This document shows positions 8,533 to 17,483 of a stretch of DNA of 64,000 bases, one piece after another. Source of the DNA: Methylophilaceae bacterium 11 (GTDB lineage: Bacteria; Pseudomonadota; Gammaproteobacteria; Burkholderiales; Methylophilaceae); assembly GCA_000525025.1 (NCBI GenBank), contig JCKJ01000001.1, positions 1,798,001 through 1,862,000 on the forward strand. The letters are read 5' to 3'. Position 1 is the stretch's first letter. Each line of letters begins with the position of its first letter. The notes below the pieces were generated by a model, which did no database searches, was not told where the DNA came from, and saw only the letters and a program-made list of their open reading frames with translations. Made by a program: the position numbers and the translations under genes.

Positions 8533-9444
8533 ATGCTCAAATTATCCATAGACGCGTTAGAAGTAATTGATGCGATTGCCCGCAAAGGCAGCTTTGCTGC
8601 AGCGGCTGAATCGTTGTACCGCGTACCGTCAGCCGTCACCTATACCATACGCAAGTTAGAAGAAGATCTCGGCGTGGCGATTTTTGATCGCAGTGGCCAT
8701 CGCGCCAACTTAACCGAGGCCGGTGCCGAACTACTCAAAGAAGGACGCTATTTATTGGACGCAGCCCATGCACTTGAGTCCCGCGTCAAACGAGTGGCCA
8801 CTGGGGTTGAAACTGATATTGGGATTGCCATCAGTGATTTATTCAGCAACGAAGCTTTGTTTAATATTTTGCAGGACTTTTACGCACAAGGCTTTGGTAC
8901 TCGCATTAAAGTCATGCGTGAGGTATTTGGTGGGAGTTGGGATGCGCTCATTTCCGGTCGTGCTGATATTTCAATCGGCGCCCCTGGTGAAGCCCCCCCA
9001 GGTGGTGGCTTTAGCACCAGTTTGCTAGGGCAATTAGAGTTTGTGTTTGCAGTTGCGCCGCATCACCCGCTCGCATTACTGCCAGAGCCGCTCAATAACC
9101 AAGACATTATTCAATACCGTGCGGTAGCCGCCGCTGATAGCTCTCGTAACTTACCCCCACGCACTTCTGGCATTTTGTCTGGACAAGATGTGCTCACGGT
9201 ATCTGACATGCAGGGTAAGCTACAAGCGCAATTAGCTGGGTTGGGTGTAGGCTACCTTCCCATCAAAATGGCGCAGCACTATGCCGACCAAGGGAAACTG
9301 ATCATTAAAGAAGTCGCCGAAGCCAAAACCTTGGCCCCTACTTTTTTAGCGTGGTCTATCCAACGAAACAGCAGTATGGGTAAAGCACAACAATGGATGT
9401 TGAAACGACTAGCGCAATTAACACTAGATGAACTGCTGATGTAA
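8533..9444 (+). CDS. LysR family transcriptional regulator
   Basis: The 303-residue protein has an N-terminal winged helix-turn-helix (SIDALEVIDAIARKGSFAAA ... SAVTYTIRKLEEDLGVAIFD, residues about 4-55) and a C-terminal effector-binding domain of the periplasmic-binding fold. It is divergent from pirin, so it probably autoregulates and controls pirin and perhaps the downstream redox genes. E. coli YhaJ, also beside a pirin gene, responds to aromatic electrophiles; an analogous role here is inference. The effector is unknown. Confidence 0.92.
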   Translation: MLKLSIDALEVIDAIARKGSFAAAAESLYRVPSAVTYTIRKLEEDLGVAIFDRSGHRANLTEAGAELLKEGRYLLDAAHALESRVKRVATGVETDIGIAISDLFSNEALFNILQDFYAQGFGTRIKVMREVFGGSWDALISGRADISIGAPGEAPPGGGFSTSLLGQLEFVFAVAPHHPLALLPEPLNNQDIIQYRAVAAADSSRNLPPRTSGILSGQDVLTVSDMQGKLQAQLAGLGVGYLPIKMAQHYADQGKLIIKEVAEAKTLAPTFLAWSIQRNSSMGKAQQWMLKRLAQLTLDELLM

Positions 9445-9479
9445 TGCCAAAATATACATTCACTCTTTGAGGACACTTC

Positions 9480-10392
<913 letters not shown>

Positions 10393-10474
10393 TCCTTCAC
10401 TGATTGTTGTAGTGATGCTGGCAGACACATCTTGCCTGAAGCTTGCTGTGTTACGCTAAAAGCGTATCGCCAAT

Positions 10475-10506
10475 AAAAAAGACTCAAGTAAATTGAGTCT
10501 TTTTTT
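10475..10506. terminator. Bidirectional Rho-independent terminator between tadA and the porin gene
   Basis: GACTCAA (10481-10487) and TTGAGTC (10493-10499) form a perfect stem with loop GTAAA, flanked by A6 on one side and T7 on the other. It can serve both convergent genes. Confidence 0.93.
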
Positions 10507-10520
10507 GTTTTACTGATGGC

Positions 10521-11990
10521 TTAAAACTTCATGCGCATGCCTGCTCCCACGCTGTTTACATCGTGATAGAAGCTGGCAATTGGGAATTTATCACCTGAGA
10601 AGTGGTTATTGGTATAAGCCACATAGGTGTCAAAGCGTTTGTTAAAGCGGTAATCAGCCACCATAGTCCAAGTGTCGATTTTGCCTTCGGAATTGGTTGA
10701 AACGGTCGGACCCTCAATAGCATCAAATTTGGTTTCGTAAAAACCTGCTGAAGTGGATAAGCCCGCCAAGACTGGCACACGTTGAGAAAAGTCGAAGCTG
10801 GCACCGATATAATAGACATTATTGTCTTGTTGATAGCCCGGTTTCAGCGCAGAAGCGGCCACCCCACCAAACACTGCTTGATCAAATAGTTTGTTGTATT
10901 TGATAGATGCATCTGAAGACGGCTTTAAGCGATACCACTCCCAACCACCCATGACTTTGATATCTTTGGTCGGCGTCCATTTCAAGGTAAGCAAAGTCGC
11001 CTCTGTGTTGTAAAGTGCTGCAGAAATCGTGTCGTTTGCTAATGGATTGCCAGGAGCCGCGTTACCCGCTTTTACTGCATCGTCAAAACGATCATAGGCA
11101 AACTGCACACCAAACAGACTGTTCTCATACCCTAATTGCGCGGTATAGCCGTAACCTTCTGACATACCTTCAGCATTGCCAAACTGATACATCCCAGCAT
11201 AGTTGACTTTGCCATGTCCCTCAATTTCATAAGTATTGCCGTACTTAACTGAGTTTTTCATGCGTGAATTTTCAGAAATCCCACCGCCGCCGCCAATCGT
11301 GCCGCTTTCGCCCAATGGTGAAAATGTATCCGCTTTACTGTTGGGGTCATATGCCGCAGTAATTTCAAAGAATGGATTGTACTGGGTACCATATGACACT
11401 CGACCCAATGCACCACCGTCTACGCCTACCCAAGCTTGCCGTGCAAACAGCTCGCCGTTCATGGAAGAGTCTGCATTTACGCTGGAATTAGCGTTGGTAC
11501 CAGAGTTATCCGCCAGTGTTTGCGCGGCATCGTGGAGTTTCATATCAATCGGGTTAAACCCAGCTTCAAATTGATACACAAACTTAAAGTCATGTTCCAA
11601 CATCTGAAGTTTAGCCACTTCGCCACGCAAGCCAAGGCGCGAAGCTTGCAAGCCGCCATTCACCCATTCGGTTCTAGAAGTCACTCGGTCCGTCACTTTA
11701 GCACCGGAGTAAGGGTAAAAATTATTGGGTAGCTCGTAGTTCTCTGGCAGCGAATGGTTGATACTGACACGCGCCACATCCAGAATGCCATAGATTTGTG
11801 TATACGCAGGATGATCACCCAGATTAAAATCCACGCGGAATGGTGCATCGTCATTCATGAAACGTGAAACAAATGTAGGGGAGTCATGTTCGTTTTGGCT
11901 GGCTTGGTCTGCCGGGCTTTGACCATGTGCAGCCATGGCTTGGCCTATCGTGAATGGTAGCAGTGCTAGTTTAAACAAGTGCTTGATCAT
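10521..11990 (-). CDS. Outer-membrane porin-like beta-barrel protein
   Basis: The 489-residue protein has a signal peptide (MIKHLFKLALLPFTIGQAMA), then alternating beta-strand sequence. It shows Gram-negative porin features: QIYGILDVARVSI near the mature N-terminus, SRLGLRGEV, FARQAWVGVDGGALGRVSYG, and the C-terminal strand ending VGAGMRMKF, whose final Phe is recognised by the BAM complex. It is longer than typical 350-390 residue general porins, so substrate specificity is unclear. MetMet at the start leaves 11993 or 11990 equally possible. A perfect palindrome lies upstream. Confidence 0.86.
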   Translation of the reverse strand: MIKHLFKLALLPFTIGQAMAAHGQSPADQASQNEHDSPTFVSRFMNDDAPFRVDFNLGDHPAYTQIYGILDVARVSINHSLPENYELPNNFYPYSGAKVTDRVTSRTEWVNGGLQASRLGLRGEVAKLQMLEHDFKFVYQFEAGFNPIDMKLHDAAQTLADNSGTNANSSVNADSSMNGELFARQAWVGVDGGALGRVSYGTQYNPFFEITAAYDPNSKADTFSPLGESGTIGGGGGISENSRMKNSVKYGNTYEIEGHGKVNYAGMYQFGNAEGMSEGYGYTAQLGYENSLFGVQFAYDRFDDAVKAGNAAPGNPLANDTISAALYNTEATLLTLKWTPTKDIKVMGGWEWYRLKPSSDASIKYNKLFDQAVFGGVAASALKPGYQQDNNVYYIGASFDFSQRVPVLAGLSTSAGFYETKFDAIEGPTVSTNSEGKIDTWTMVADYRFNKRFDTYVAYTNNHFSGDKFPIASFYHDVNSVGAGMRMKF

Positions 11991-12052
11991 CATCTTCTGT
12001 CCTTAATAAACAATGTAGCTTGAAGCAAATAGATGACCAGCATTTTGAACCG

Positions 12053-12080
12053 CCAATATGACACTTATATGACATATTGG
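12053..12080. promoter_or_regulatory. Inverted repeat upstream of the porin gene
   Basis: CCAATATG (12053-12060) and CATATTGG (12073-12080) are exact inverted repeats 12 bases apart, about 60 bases upstream of the porin start. The position suits an operator for a dimeric regulator or a leader hairpin. I cannot name the regulator. Confidence 0.4.
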
Positions 12081-12182
12081 TGACTCATGACTATAAAACA
12101 TATAGTCCGACTACTACGTTTTTATTAAGGAACCAACCACATTCAATAAAACATTGTCTATGCAGAAAGTTGTAATAAAAAA

Positions 12183-12207
12183 ACCCGCCGTAGCGGGTTT
12201 TTTTACT
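12183..12207 (-). terminator. Rho-independent terminator after yccA
   Basis: AAACCCGC (12183-12190) pairs with GCGGGTTT (12195-12202) around loop CGTA. A/T tracts on both sides make it functional for yccA on the minus strand and potentially bidirectional. Confidence 0.92.
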
Positions 12208-12221
12208 CAGGTATTGCTTGC

Positions 12222-12908
12222 TTAGTCGTTATTACCAAATGACATCAGAATGCTCAATAAGTTAGCAAAGATGTTGTAGATGCTGATGTACAGAGACAAC
12301 GTTGCCATCACATAGTTGGTTTCACCACCGCGCACGATATTGTTCACTTCATACAAAATAAAGCCGGATGAAATCAAAATCACCACGCCTGAGATAGCTA
12401 ATGATAAGGCTGGAATTTGGAAGAACATATTGGCCACAATAGCCACCAAAGCCAACACCATACCAATCATCAAGAACTTGCCCATGTTGCTCAAGTCACG
12501 CTTAGTCGTAGTTGCAATACCCGCCATGGTTAAAAAGATTAAGCCAGTACCGCCTGCGGCCAAGCCTACCAGTTGTGCGCCATCACGCAAATGTAAGGCG
12601 TGTTGTAACAGTGGGCCTAACATCACGCCTAATAAGAATGTGTAACCTAGCAACAGTACAATGCCTAAGCTATTGTTACGGTTTGCGGTAATGGCCATTT
12701 GCATACCGATGGTCACTAACATAAACGCACCAAACGCCATAAATGGGTGCTGCGCAATAATACTGAAATTGATACCCATACCGATGAATGCACCAATCAC
12801 GGTTGGAATCATGGTTAAGCCAAGCAAAGCATATGTGTTGCGCAACACTTTATTTTGCGTTGTGGATAAACTACCCTCGCGACCTAATACTTGCATATTG
12901 TCTGACAT
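12222..12908 (-). CDS. yccA: Bax inhibitor-1 family inner-membrane protein (YccA-like)
   Basis: The 228-residue protein has about seven hydrophobic segments. The YccA-type motifs KVLRNTYALLGLTM near the N-terminus and GGETNYVMATLSLYISIYNIF near the C-terminus are clear. YccA associates with the FtsH protease and modulates its degradation of membrane proteins such as SecY; other BI-1 proteins act as pH-sensitive calcium leaks. The start MSDNMQVLG at 12908 is preferred over an upstream ATG, which would add a charged stretch not seen in the family. It is transcribed alone, with its own terminator. Confidence 0.9.
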   Translation of the reverse strand: MSDNMQVLGREGSLSTTQNKVLRNTYALLGLTMIPTVIGAFIGMGINFSIIAQHPFMAFGAFMLVTIGMQMAITANRNNSLGIVLLLGYTFLLGVMLGPLLQHALHLRDGAQLVGLAAGGTGLIFLTMAGIATTTKRDLSNMGKFLMIGMVLALVAIVANMFFQIPALSLAISGVVILISSGFILYEVNNIVRGGETNYVMATLSLYISIYNIFANLLSILMSFGNND

Positions 12909-13028
12909 TACTTTTTTCCTTTGTTCATAAATTGCCAAATGGCAACACATTTAAGATAACGGCATTAGCAAAAAGTTTCAAGTGAATTTTTCGCGCATAT
13001 GCCATTCAATATCAATGATATTGAAATA

Positions 13029-14075
13029 CTAGGCAAAGAGATCGCCTTCTTTTTTCCCTACCATCGCTACGCGTTTTACCGCATCCACATACGCATTGCC
13101 TTCACGTAATTGCGTCATACTCTGTGGATGATGCGCACCATGCATACGCGCTAGGCGCGCGGTACTTTGGGCAGGCATTTTCCATGCTAAATTGTTCAAT
13201 AGCTCATCAGCTAAATCTGGCTTATTGCACAACAGCACCATATCGCAACCTGCATTTAACGCAGCCAAGCTGCGGGTGGTGACATCGCCACCTACTGTCG
13301 CGCCTTCCATACTGAGGTCATCGCTGAATATCACGCCATTAAAGCCTAAACGCTCACGCAACACTTTTTGTAACCACTTGCTTGAAAAGCCAGCAGGCTT
13401 GTCGTCTACTTTAGGATAAATGACATGCGCAGGCATAATCGCAGCCAAGCCTTCATCAATCATTTGTCTAAATGGTTGCATATCATTTTGCGCAATTTGG
13501 TCAAACTCGCGCTCATCAATCGGAATGCTGACATGTGAATCAGCCACCACAAAGCCATGCCCCGGAAAATGTTTACCCACGGCCGCCATACCGCCTTTTT
13601 TAAGCCCTTGCATTAGGCTGAATGCCAGTTCATTAATGGCTTGCGGGTCACGATGAAAGGCTCGATTGCCAATCACCAGACTATCGCCATAATCCATGTC
13701 TAGCACGGGCGTAAAACTAAAATCGATGCCATGCGCACGCAACTCTGCTGCCAGTACAAAACCTGCTTCTGTCGCTAGTTCACGTGCTCTTTTAGGGCTC
13801 TCATCCCAAATGTGGCCAAACTCACGCATGGGTGGGATTTTGGTAAAGCCTTCTCTAAAGCGTTGCACTCGGCCACCTTCGTGATCCACTGCAATCAACA
13901 AAGGAGGCTGTCTTACTGCATGAATGCTAGCAGTCAGCGCTTTTAACTGCTCGCAACCCACAAAGTTACGTGCAAATAAAATCACACCGCCGACTAGTGG
14001 GTGCTGTAAACGACGAATGTCATCGGCAGTTAATGCTGTGCCGACTACATCTAACATGACGGGACCTAAACTCAT
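13029..14075 (-). CDS. nagZ: Beta-N-acetylhexosaminidase, glycoside hydrolase family 3
   Basis: NagZ removes N-acetylglucosamine from anhydromuropeptides in the cytoplasm during peptidoglycan recycling. The 348-residue protein shows PLVGGVILFARNF, the DHEGGRVQRF sugar-binding motif, the catalytic KHFPGHG followed by ADSHVSIP, and the nucleophile aspartate in VIFSDDLSMEGA. The start MSLGPVMLDVVG at 14075 matches NagZ N-termini. The longer frame adds nine atypical residues. Confidence 0.95.
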   Translation of the reverse strand: MSLGPVMLDVVGTALTADDIRRLQHPLVGGVILFARNFVGCEQLKALTASIHAVRQPPLLIAVDHEGGRVQRFREGFTKIPPMREFGHIWDESPKRARELATEAGFVLAAELRAHGIDFSFTPVLDMDYGDSLVIGNRAFHRDPQAINELAFSLMQGLKKGGMAAVGKHFPGHGFVVADSHVSIPIDEREFDQIAQNDMQPFRQMIDEGLAAIMPAHVIYPKVDDKPAGFSSKWLQKVLRERLGFNGVIFSDDLSMEGATVGGDVTTRSLAALNAGCDMVLLCNKPDLADELLNNLAWKMPAQSTARLARMHGAHHPQSMTQLREGNAYVDAVKRVAMVGKKEGDLFA

Positions 14076-14170
14076 TGGGGTTCTTCCAAAAAATAGTGCC
14101 AATTAATATCACTGGCATTTTAGCTTAAAGTGCCTGCTTCTTCGTTCTAAAATCACTGTTTTGAATCATG

Positions 14171-14202
14171 GCTGTCAGAATGTGTAGGAAACTTCTGATA
14201 GC
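14171..14202. promoter_or_regulatory. Inverted repeat upstream of the CsbD-like gene
   Basis: GCTGTCAGAA (14171-14180) and TTCTGATAGC (14193-14202) are inverted repeats with one mismatch and a 12-base spacer, about 80 bases upstream of the small gene at 14282 and also within the nagZ upstream region. It could be an operator for either gene. Confidence 0.35.
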
Positions 14203-14281
14203 AATTTAGGAAAAACGACCATATTTGGCCTGAAAAAAACCCGGTTTAATGATCACATCAATAAGAACAAAGGAACATGCA

Positions 14282-14473
14282 ATGGGTCGTTACACAGTGT
14301 TTGGCTACTTGATGCAAGTCAAAGGCAAAACAAAAACGACTGTCGGCAAACTCGCTGGCAATCGTTTATGGGTGTTATCTGGGAAAAAAGATAGGGTTGC
14401 CGGCAAACTACAAGCAAAGTACAGCTTGAGCTTTGATGAAGCCAAAACCATTAAAGATTGGAATCTGTTTTAG
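14282..14473 (+). CDS. Small CsbD-like stress protein
   Basis: The 63-residue basic protein starts MGRYTVFGYLMQVKGKTKTT after a good AAGGA ribosome-binding site. The second half, SGKKDRVAGKLQAKYSLS followed by FDEAK, resembles the GKRDQLVGKIQERYG pattern of CsbD/YjbJ general-stress proteins, whose biochemical role is unknown. The match is partial: the N-terminal third differs from CsbD. It is convergent with the methyltransferase gene, four bases away. Confidence 0.6.
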   Translation: MGRYTVFGYLMQVKGKTKTTVGKLAGNRLWVLSGKKDRVAGKLQAKYSLSFDEAKTIKDWNLF

Positions 14474-14477
14474 ACTT

Positions 14478-15608
14478 TTATTTCAGCCGATACAGCGATG
14501 TCACTTCTTTTGAACGTGCCGGATATAAAGGATCAGACTGATCGCTCGCTTTTGCATGTTTAGGCGCAATGCTAAGCTGCTCTACAATAGTCAGCCCAGC
14601 ATCAGCGATCCATTGTTGCAAGGCGTCTGGCGCACGCAACCCTAAATGCTCTGCCAAATCGGACATCACTAACCAAGCTTCGCCATCTGCATTAAGGTGC
14701 GCTTTAACGCCTGCCAAATACGCTTTCAGCATGGCACTATTCGGATCATAAATAGCATGTTCTATAGGTGCATTGGCTTTCGCTGGAATCCATGGCGGAT
14801 TACACACTATCAAATCGGCTTTTCCTTCTGGGAACATATCTGCCTGCTGAACACTGATATATTGCGCCAAGCCTAACTGTTGAATGTTCTCAGTGGCGCA
14901 GCGCAGCGCACGTTCACTATTATCGGTAGCAAGCACTTGTTTAATACCACGACTCACCAAAATGGCAGCAATCACGCCTGTACCTGTACCAATATCGAAA
15001 GCGACTGCTGGGTTATTGAGTGGTGCTTGATTAATCAATTCCAAATACTCACCACGTACGGGTGAATACACGCCATAGTGCGCATGCACGTTGGCTTGCA
15101 AGGCATCGATATACACCCCTTTTTTGCGCCACTCGTGTGCACCTATCATACCCAGTAACTCTCTTAAAGAAAGCAATAATGAGACTGGCGGTTTATCGCG
15201 CTTTTCATCCAGCACCAATGCGCCTAATACTGCTTCTTTTACATGAGGCGCACGATTTAAGTCGCACTTCACATGCTGCAACTCAATGAGTATTTTATTG
15301 GTGATGTTGGCCCGTTGAATTTGCCTAGCACGATGTTGGTGAAATGCCTCGGTCAGATTATCTGTCGGCTTAATCGGCTTGCGATCGACACGGCGTGTAA
15401 TGGCTTGCAGTAATTGTTTTGCATTTTGAAAATCGCCACGGTACAGCAATGCAGTACCTTCGCAAGCTAGCTTATAGGCTTCATCGGCTTTGGTTTCATC
15501 ATTGGCAATGACAATATGCTTAGGCACCGCCAAGTTTGCTTCTGATTGCCAGCTCGCTTGCTGCGTTTTATTTTTTTCTTGCCAAGTGGCGGTTTGAAAC
15601 TGTGTCAA
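14478..15608 (-). CDS. Class I SAM-dependent methyltransferase (small-domain / HemK-like fold)
   Basis: The 376-residue protein has a helical N-terminal part of about 190 residues and a Rossmann methyltransferase domain. AFDIGTGTGVIAAIL binds SAM, and the catalytic motif IVCNPPWIPAKA (NPPW) is of the type that methylates amide or exocyclic amino nitrogens in glutamine, adenine or guanine. The substrate could be a protein glutamine or an RNA base; I cannot decide. It is transcribed alone. Confidence 0.82.
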   Translation of the reverse strand: MTQFQTATWQEKNKTQQASWQSEANLAVPKHIVIANDETKADEAYKLACEGTALLYRGDFQNAKQLLQAITRRVDRKPIKPTDNLTEAFHQHRARQIQRANITNKILIELQHVKCDLNRAPHVKEAVLGALVLDEKRDKPPVSLLLSLRELLGMIGAHEWRKKGVYIDALQANVHAHYGVYSPVRGEYLELINQAPLNNPAVAFDIGTGTGVIAAILVSRGIKQVLATDNSERALRCATENIQQLGLAQYISVQQADMFPEGKADLIVCNPPWIPAKANAPIEHAIYDPNSAMLKAYLAGVKAHLNADGEAWLVMSDLAEHLGLRAPDALQQWIADAGLTIVEQLSIAPKHAKASDQSDPLYPARSKEVTSLYRLK

Positions 15609-15754
15609 TGAGTATCCTTAAAGTACATCTGGCTAAAAAGTATAACGAGCTGCATGGTTGAAACGAAACGCGTGAAACGTTGAGATCGAGAAAGTTAGGA
15701 TTGTACAGCGAGACTGCACGCATGACATCAAGTAGTCACAACCCACCTTGTTAT

Positions 15755-16459
15755 TTAGCGTGTTGTCTCTAGTGTAAACGGGTTGAAATCGGTGTCTTTA
15801 TCGTAATAGTCTTCGCGCTCGGCCTTTTTAAGAAATGCCACAACCTGATACACCACGGGCGTAAATGCGACTTCCACCAATATTTTCGCAATGAGTTGCG
15901 CGCCTATCACCAAAGGAATTTTATCGTTGGGGATAATGCCCGTATTCCAAAACGCCAGCGGCACAAACATCACCGTATCAATCGCTTCACCAAAAATGGT
16001 ACTGGTAATGGTGCGTTGCCATAAGTGTTTACCCGCGGCGATGATTTTCATTTTGGCCATGATGTAGCTATTGACGAACTCACCTACTGCAAATGCGACC
16101 AAGCCAGCCAGTGAGATACGCCAAGTACTACCTAGCACTACCTCATACTCATGTTGATTTTGCCAGAATGGCGCCGGCGGTAATGCCACAATCATCCAAG
16201 CCATTAAGCTGGCAAAGGCTAACCCTGCAAAACCGGCCCAGATCACACGTCGACTGGCTGCATAACCATAGACTTCAGTCAGAATATCGCCAAAAATAAA
16301 CGAGATGGGGAAAAACAAAACGCCAGCACCAAATGTCAGCGTTCCCAATATTGGCGCGTCTATTTGTGTGACTTTGGCAGGGCCGATAAGATTAGAACAT
16401 ACCAACACGCAGACAAATGCTGCCATGATCAGGTCGTAATATTTGTACTGTTTACGCAT
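15755..16459 (-). CDS. yhhQ: Queuosine precursor transporter, VUT/YhhQ family
   Basis: The 234-residue inner-membrane protein has six to seven hydrophobic segments and the family motifs GVLFFPISFIFGDILTEVYG, FAVGEFVNSYIMAKMKI and TSTIFGEAIDTVMFVPLAF. YhhQ imports the queuosine precursors preQ0 and preQ1 for tRNA modification. The start MRKQYKYYDLIMAAF at 16459 is typical of the family. An upstream ATG at 16507 would give an unlikely extension. It follows the J-like gene in the same direction. Confidence 0.9.
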   Translation of the reverse strand: MRKQYKYYDLIMAAFVCVLVCSNLIGPAKVTQIDAPILGTLTFGAGVLFFPISFIFGDILTEVYGYAASRRVIWAGFAGLAFASLMAWMIVALPPAPFWQNQHEYEVVLGSTWRISLAGLVAFAVGEFVNSYIMAKMKIIAAGKHLWQRTITSTIFGEAIDTVMFVPLAFWNTGIIPNDKIPLVIGAQLIAKILVEVAFTPVVYQVVAFLKKAEREDYYDKDTDFNPFTLETTR

Positions 16460-16515
16460 AAATGATGGCCATAACAGAGAATATATAAAATAACGTTGAT
16501 AGCTCAACCAAGCGT

Positions 16516-17463
16516 CTATTTAGCATTTTTCTTGCTGACTTCATCAACAATTGTTTGTGCCTCTTTAAGTTTAGTGTATTCGTTAAGCTCTTGCTGAATA
16601 CTTCCTTTATTGTATAGCGATGGGTTTGGTGTATCAAAATTACCCCAGTATGCTGCAGGCTTCTGATCGATAGAATGGACAGTACCATCGCGCTTAAGCT
16701 GTTCTAATTTCAACTCTATCGCTTGCCGATCAGCTTCGTTAACTTGGGTTGGTTCAGATTGACTACAAGCTCTGACCACCTGGAGTAAGGCAAATATCAA
16801 TAGCCAAATTAGCCAAGAATTCGTTTTAGAGTCCGTCTTTTTAGTTTTGGCGCTCTGTTGAACAGCTGTCTTACGACTTTGGTAATCTTGCCAAACAGTA
16901 TGCATAGCATAGTACTCTTCATGCCAAAGTATGTGCTTGTGATCTACCCAACCGAACTCGCGAACCAGCACTTCTAAAGGCTCATCACAAAAATCATCGA
17001 TTTTTTCCGCGACCTTATTAATCAAACAACGCTCAAAAAAGTGTTTTGAATCAAGAGCGATCAACCAATCATCTTTTAGTCGCTCATTTAACAGCTCGCG
17101 CGCTTTTGTTGCGGTAAATGTTTGTAGCAATTCGTCACACAGCGCGCCAGCCCTTTTATCAGCCTCCTGCCACAAATTAGCTTGCAAACGCTCTTGTGCT
17201 ACCGTCAAAGGGTCTGTGCTGCGCTCCTCATGTAACTGAACAGGCGTTACTGAATCGTTTGCAATTTCCGACTCTTCTTGCTCAACCAAATAGTCTGCTG
17301 CCCAGCCATTTTCTATCGCTTGAATTGCTTGTTCATAAGCACCTCGAAGCACTTGAAAAGCCGCAGGATCATCTTCAGGATTGATAGTTTTTAGCTTAAC
17401 TGCATAAGCACGTTTAATTGCTTTAACATCGCTGGTTGGCGCTATGCCTAATATAGTCCACAT
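16516..17463 (-). CDS. J-domain-like protein adjacent to HscC (DjlB/DjlC type), lacking HPD
   Basis: The 315-residue protein begins MWTILGIAPTSDVKAIKRAY, the first two helices of a J domain. The loop that should hold the catalytic HPD tripeptide reads LKTINPEDDPAAFQVLRGAY instead. Near residue 220 is one membrane segment (SWLIWLLIFALLQVVRAC), with a cytoplasmic N-terminal part and a C-terminal tail. In E. coli, hscC also neighbours membrane J-like proteins (DjlB/DjlC). It follows hscC by 20 bases, so it is probably a dedicated partner. Whether it stimulates the ATPase without HPD is unknown. Confidence 0.8.
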   Translation of the reverse strand: MWTILGIAPTSDVKAIKRAYAVKLKTINPEDDPAAFQVLRGAYEQAIQAIENGWAADYLVEQEESEIANDSVTPVQLHEERSTDPLTVAQERLQANLWQEADKRAGALCDELLQTFTATKARELLNERLKDDWLIALDSKHFFERCLINKVAEKIDDFCDEPLEVLVREFGWVDHKHILWHEEYYAMHTVWQDYQSRKTAVQQSAKTKKTDSKTNSWLIWLLIFALLQVVRACSQSEPTQVNEADRQAIELKLEQLKRDGTVHSIDQKPAAYWGNFDTPNPSLYNKGSIQQELNEYTKLKEAQTIVDEVSKKNAK

Positions 17464-17483
17464 CGTGTTGAAATCGCCTTAGC

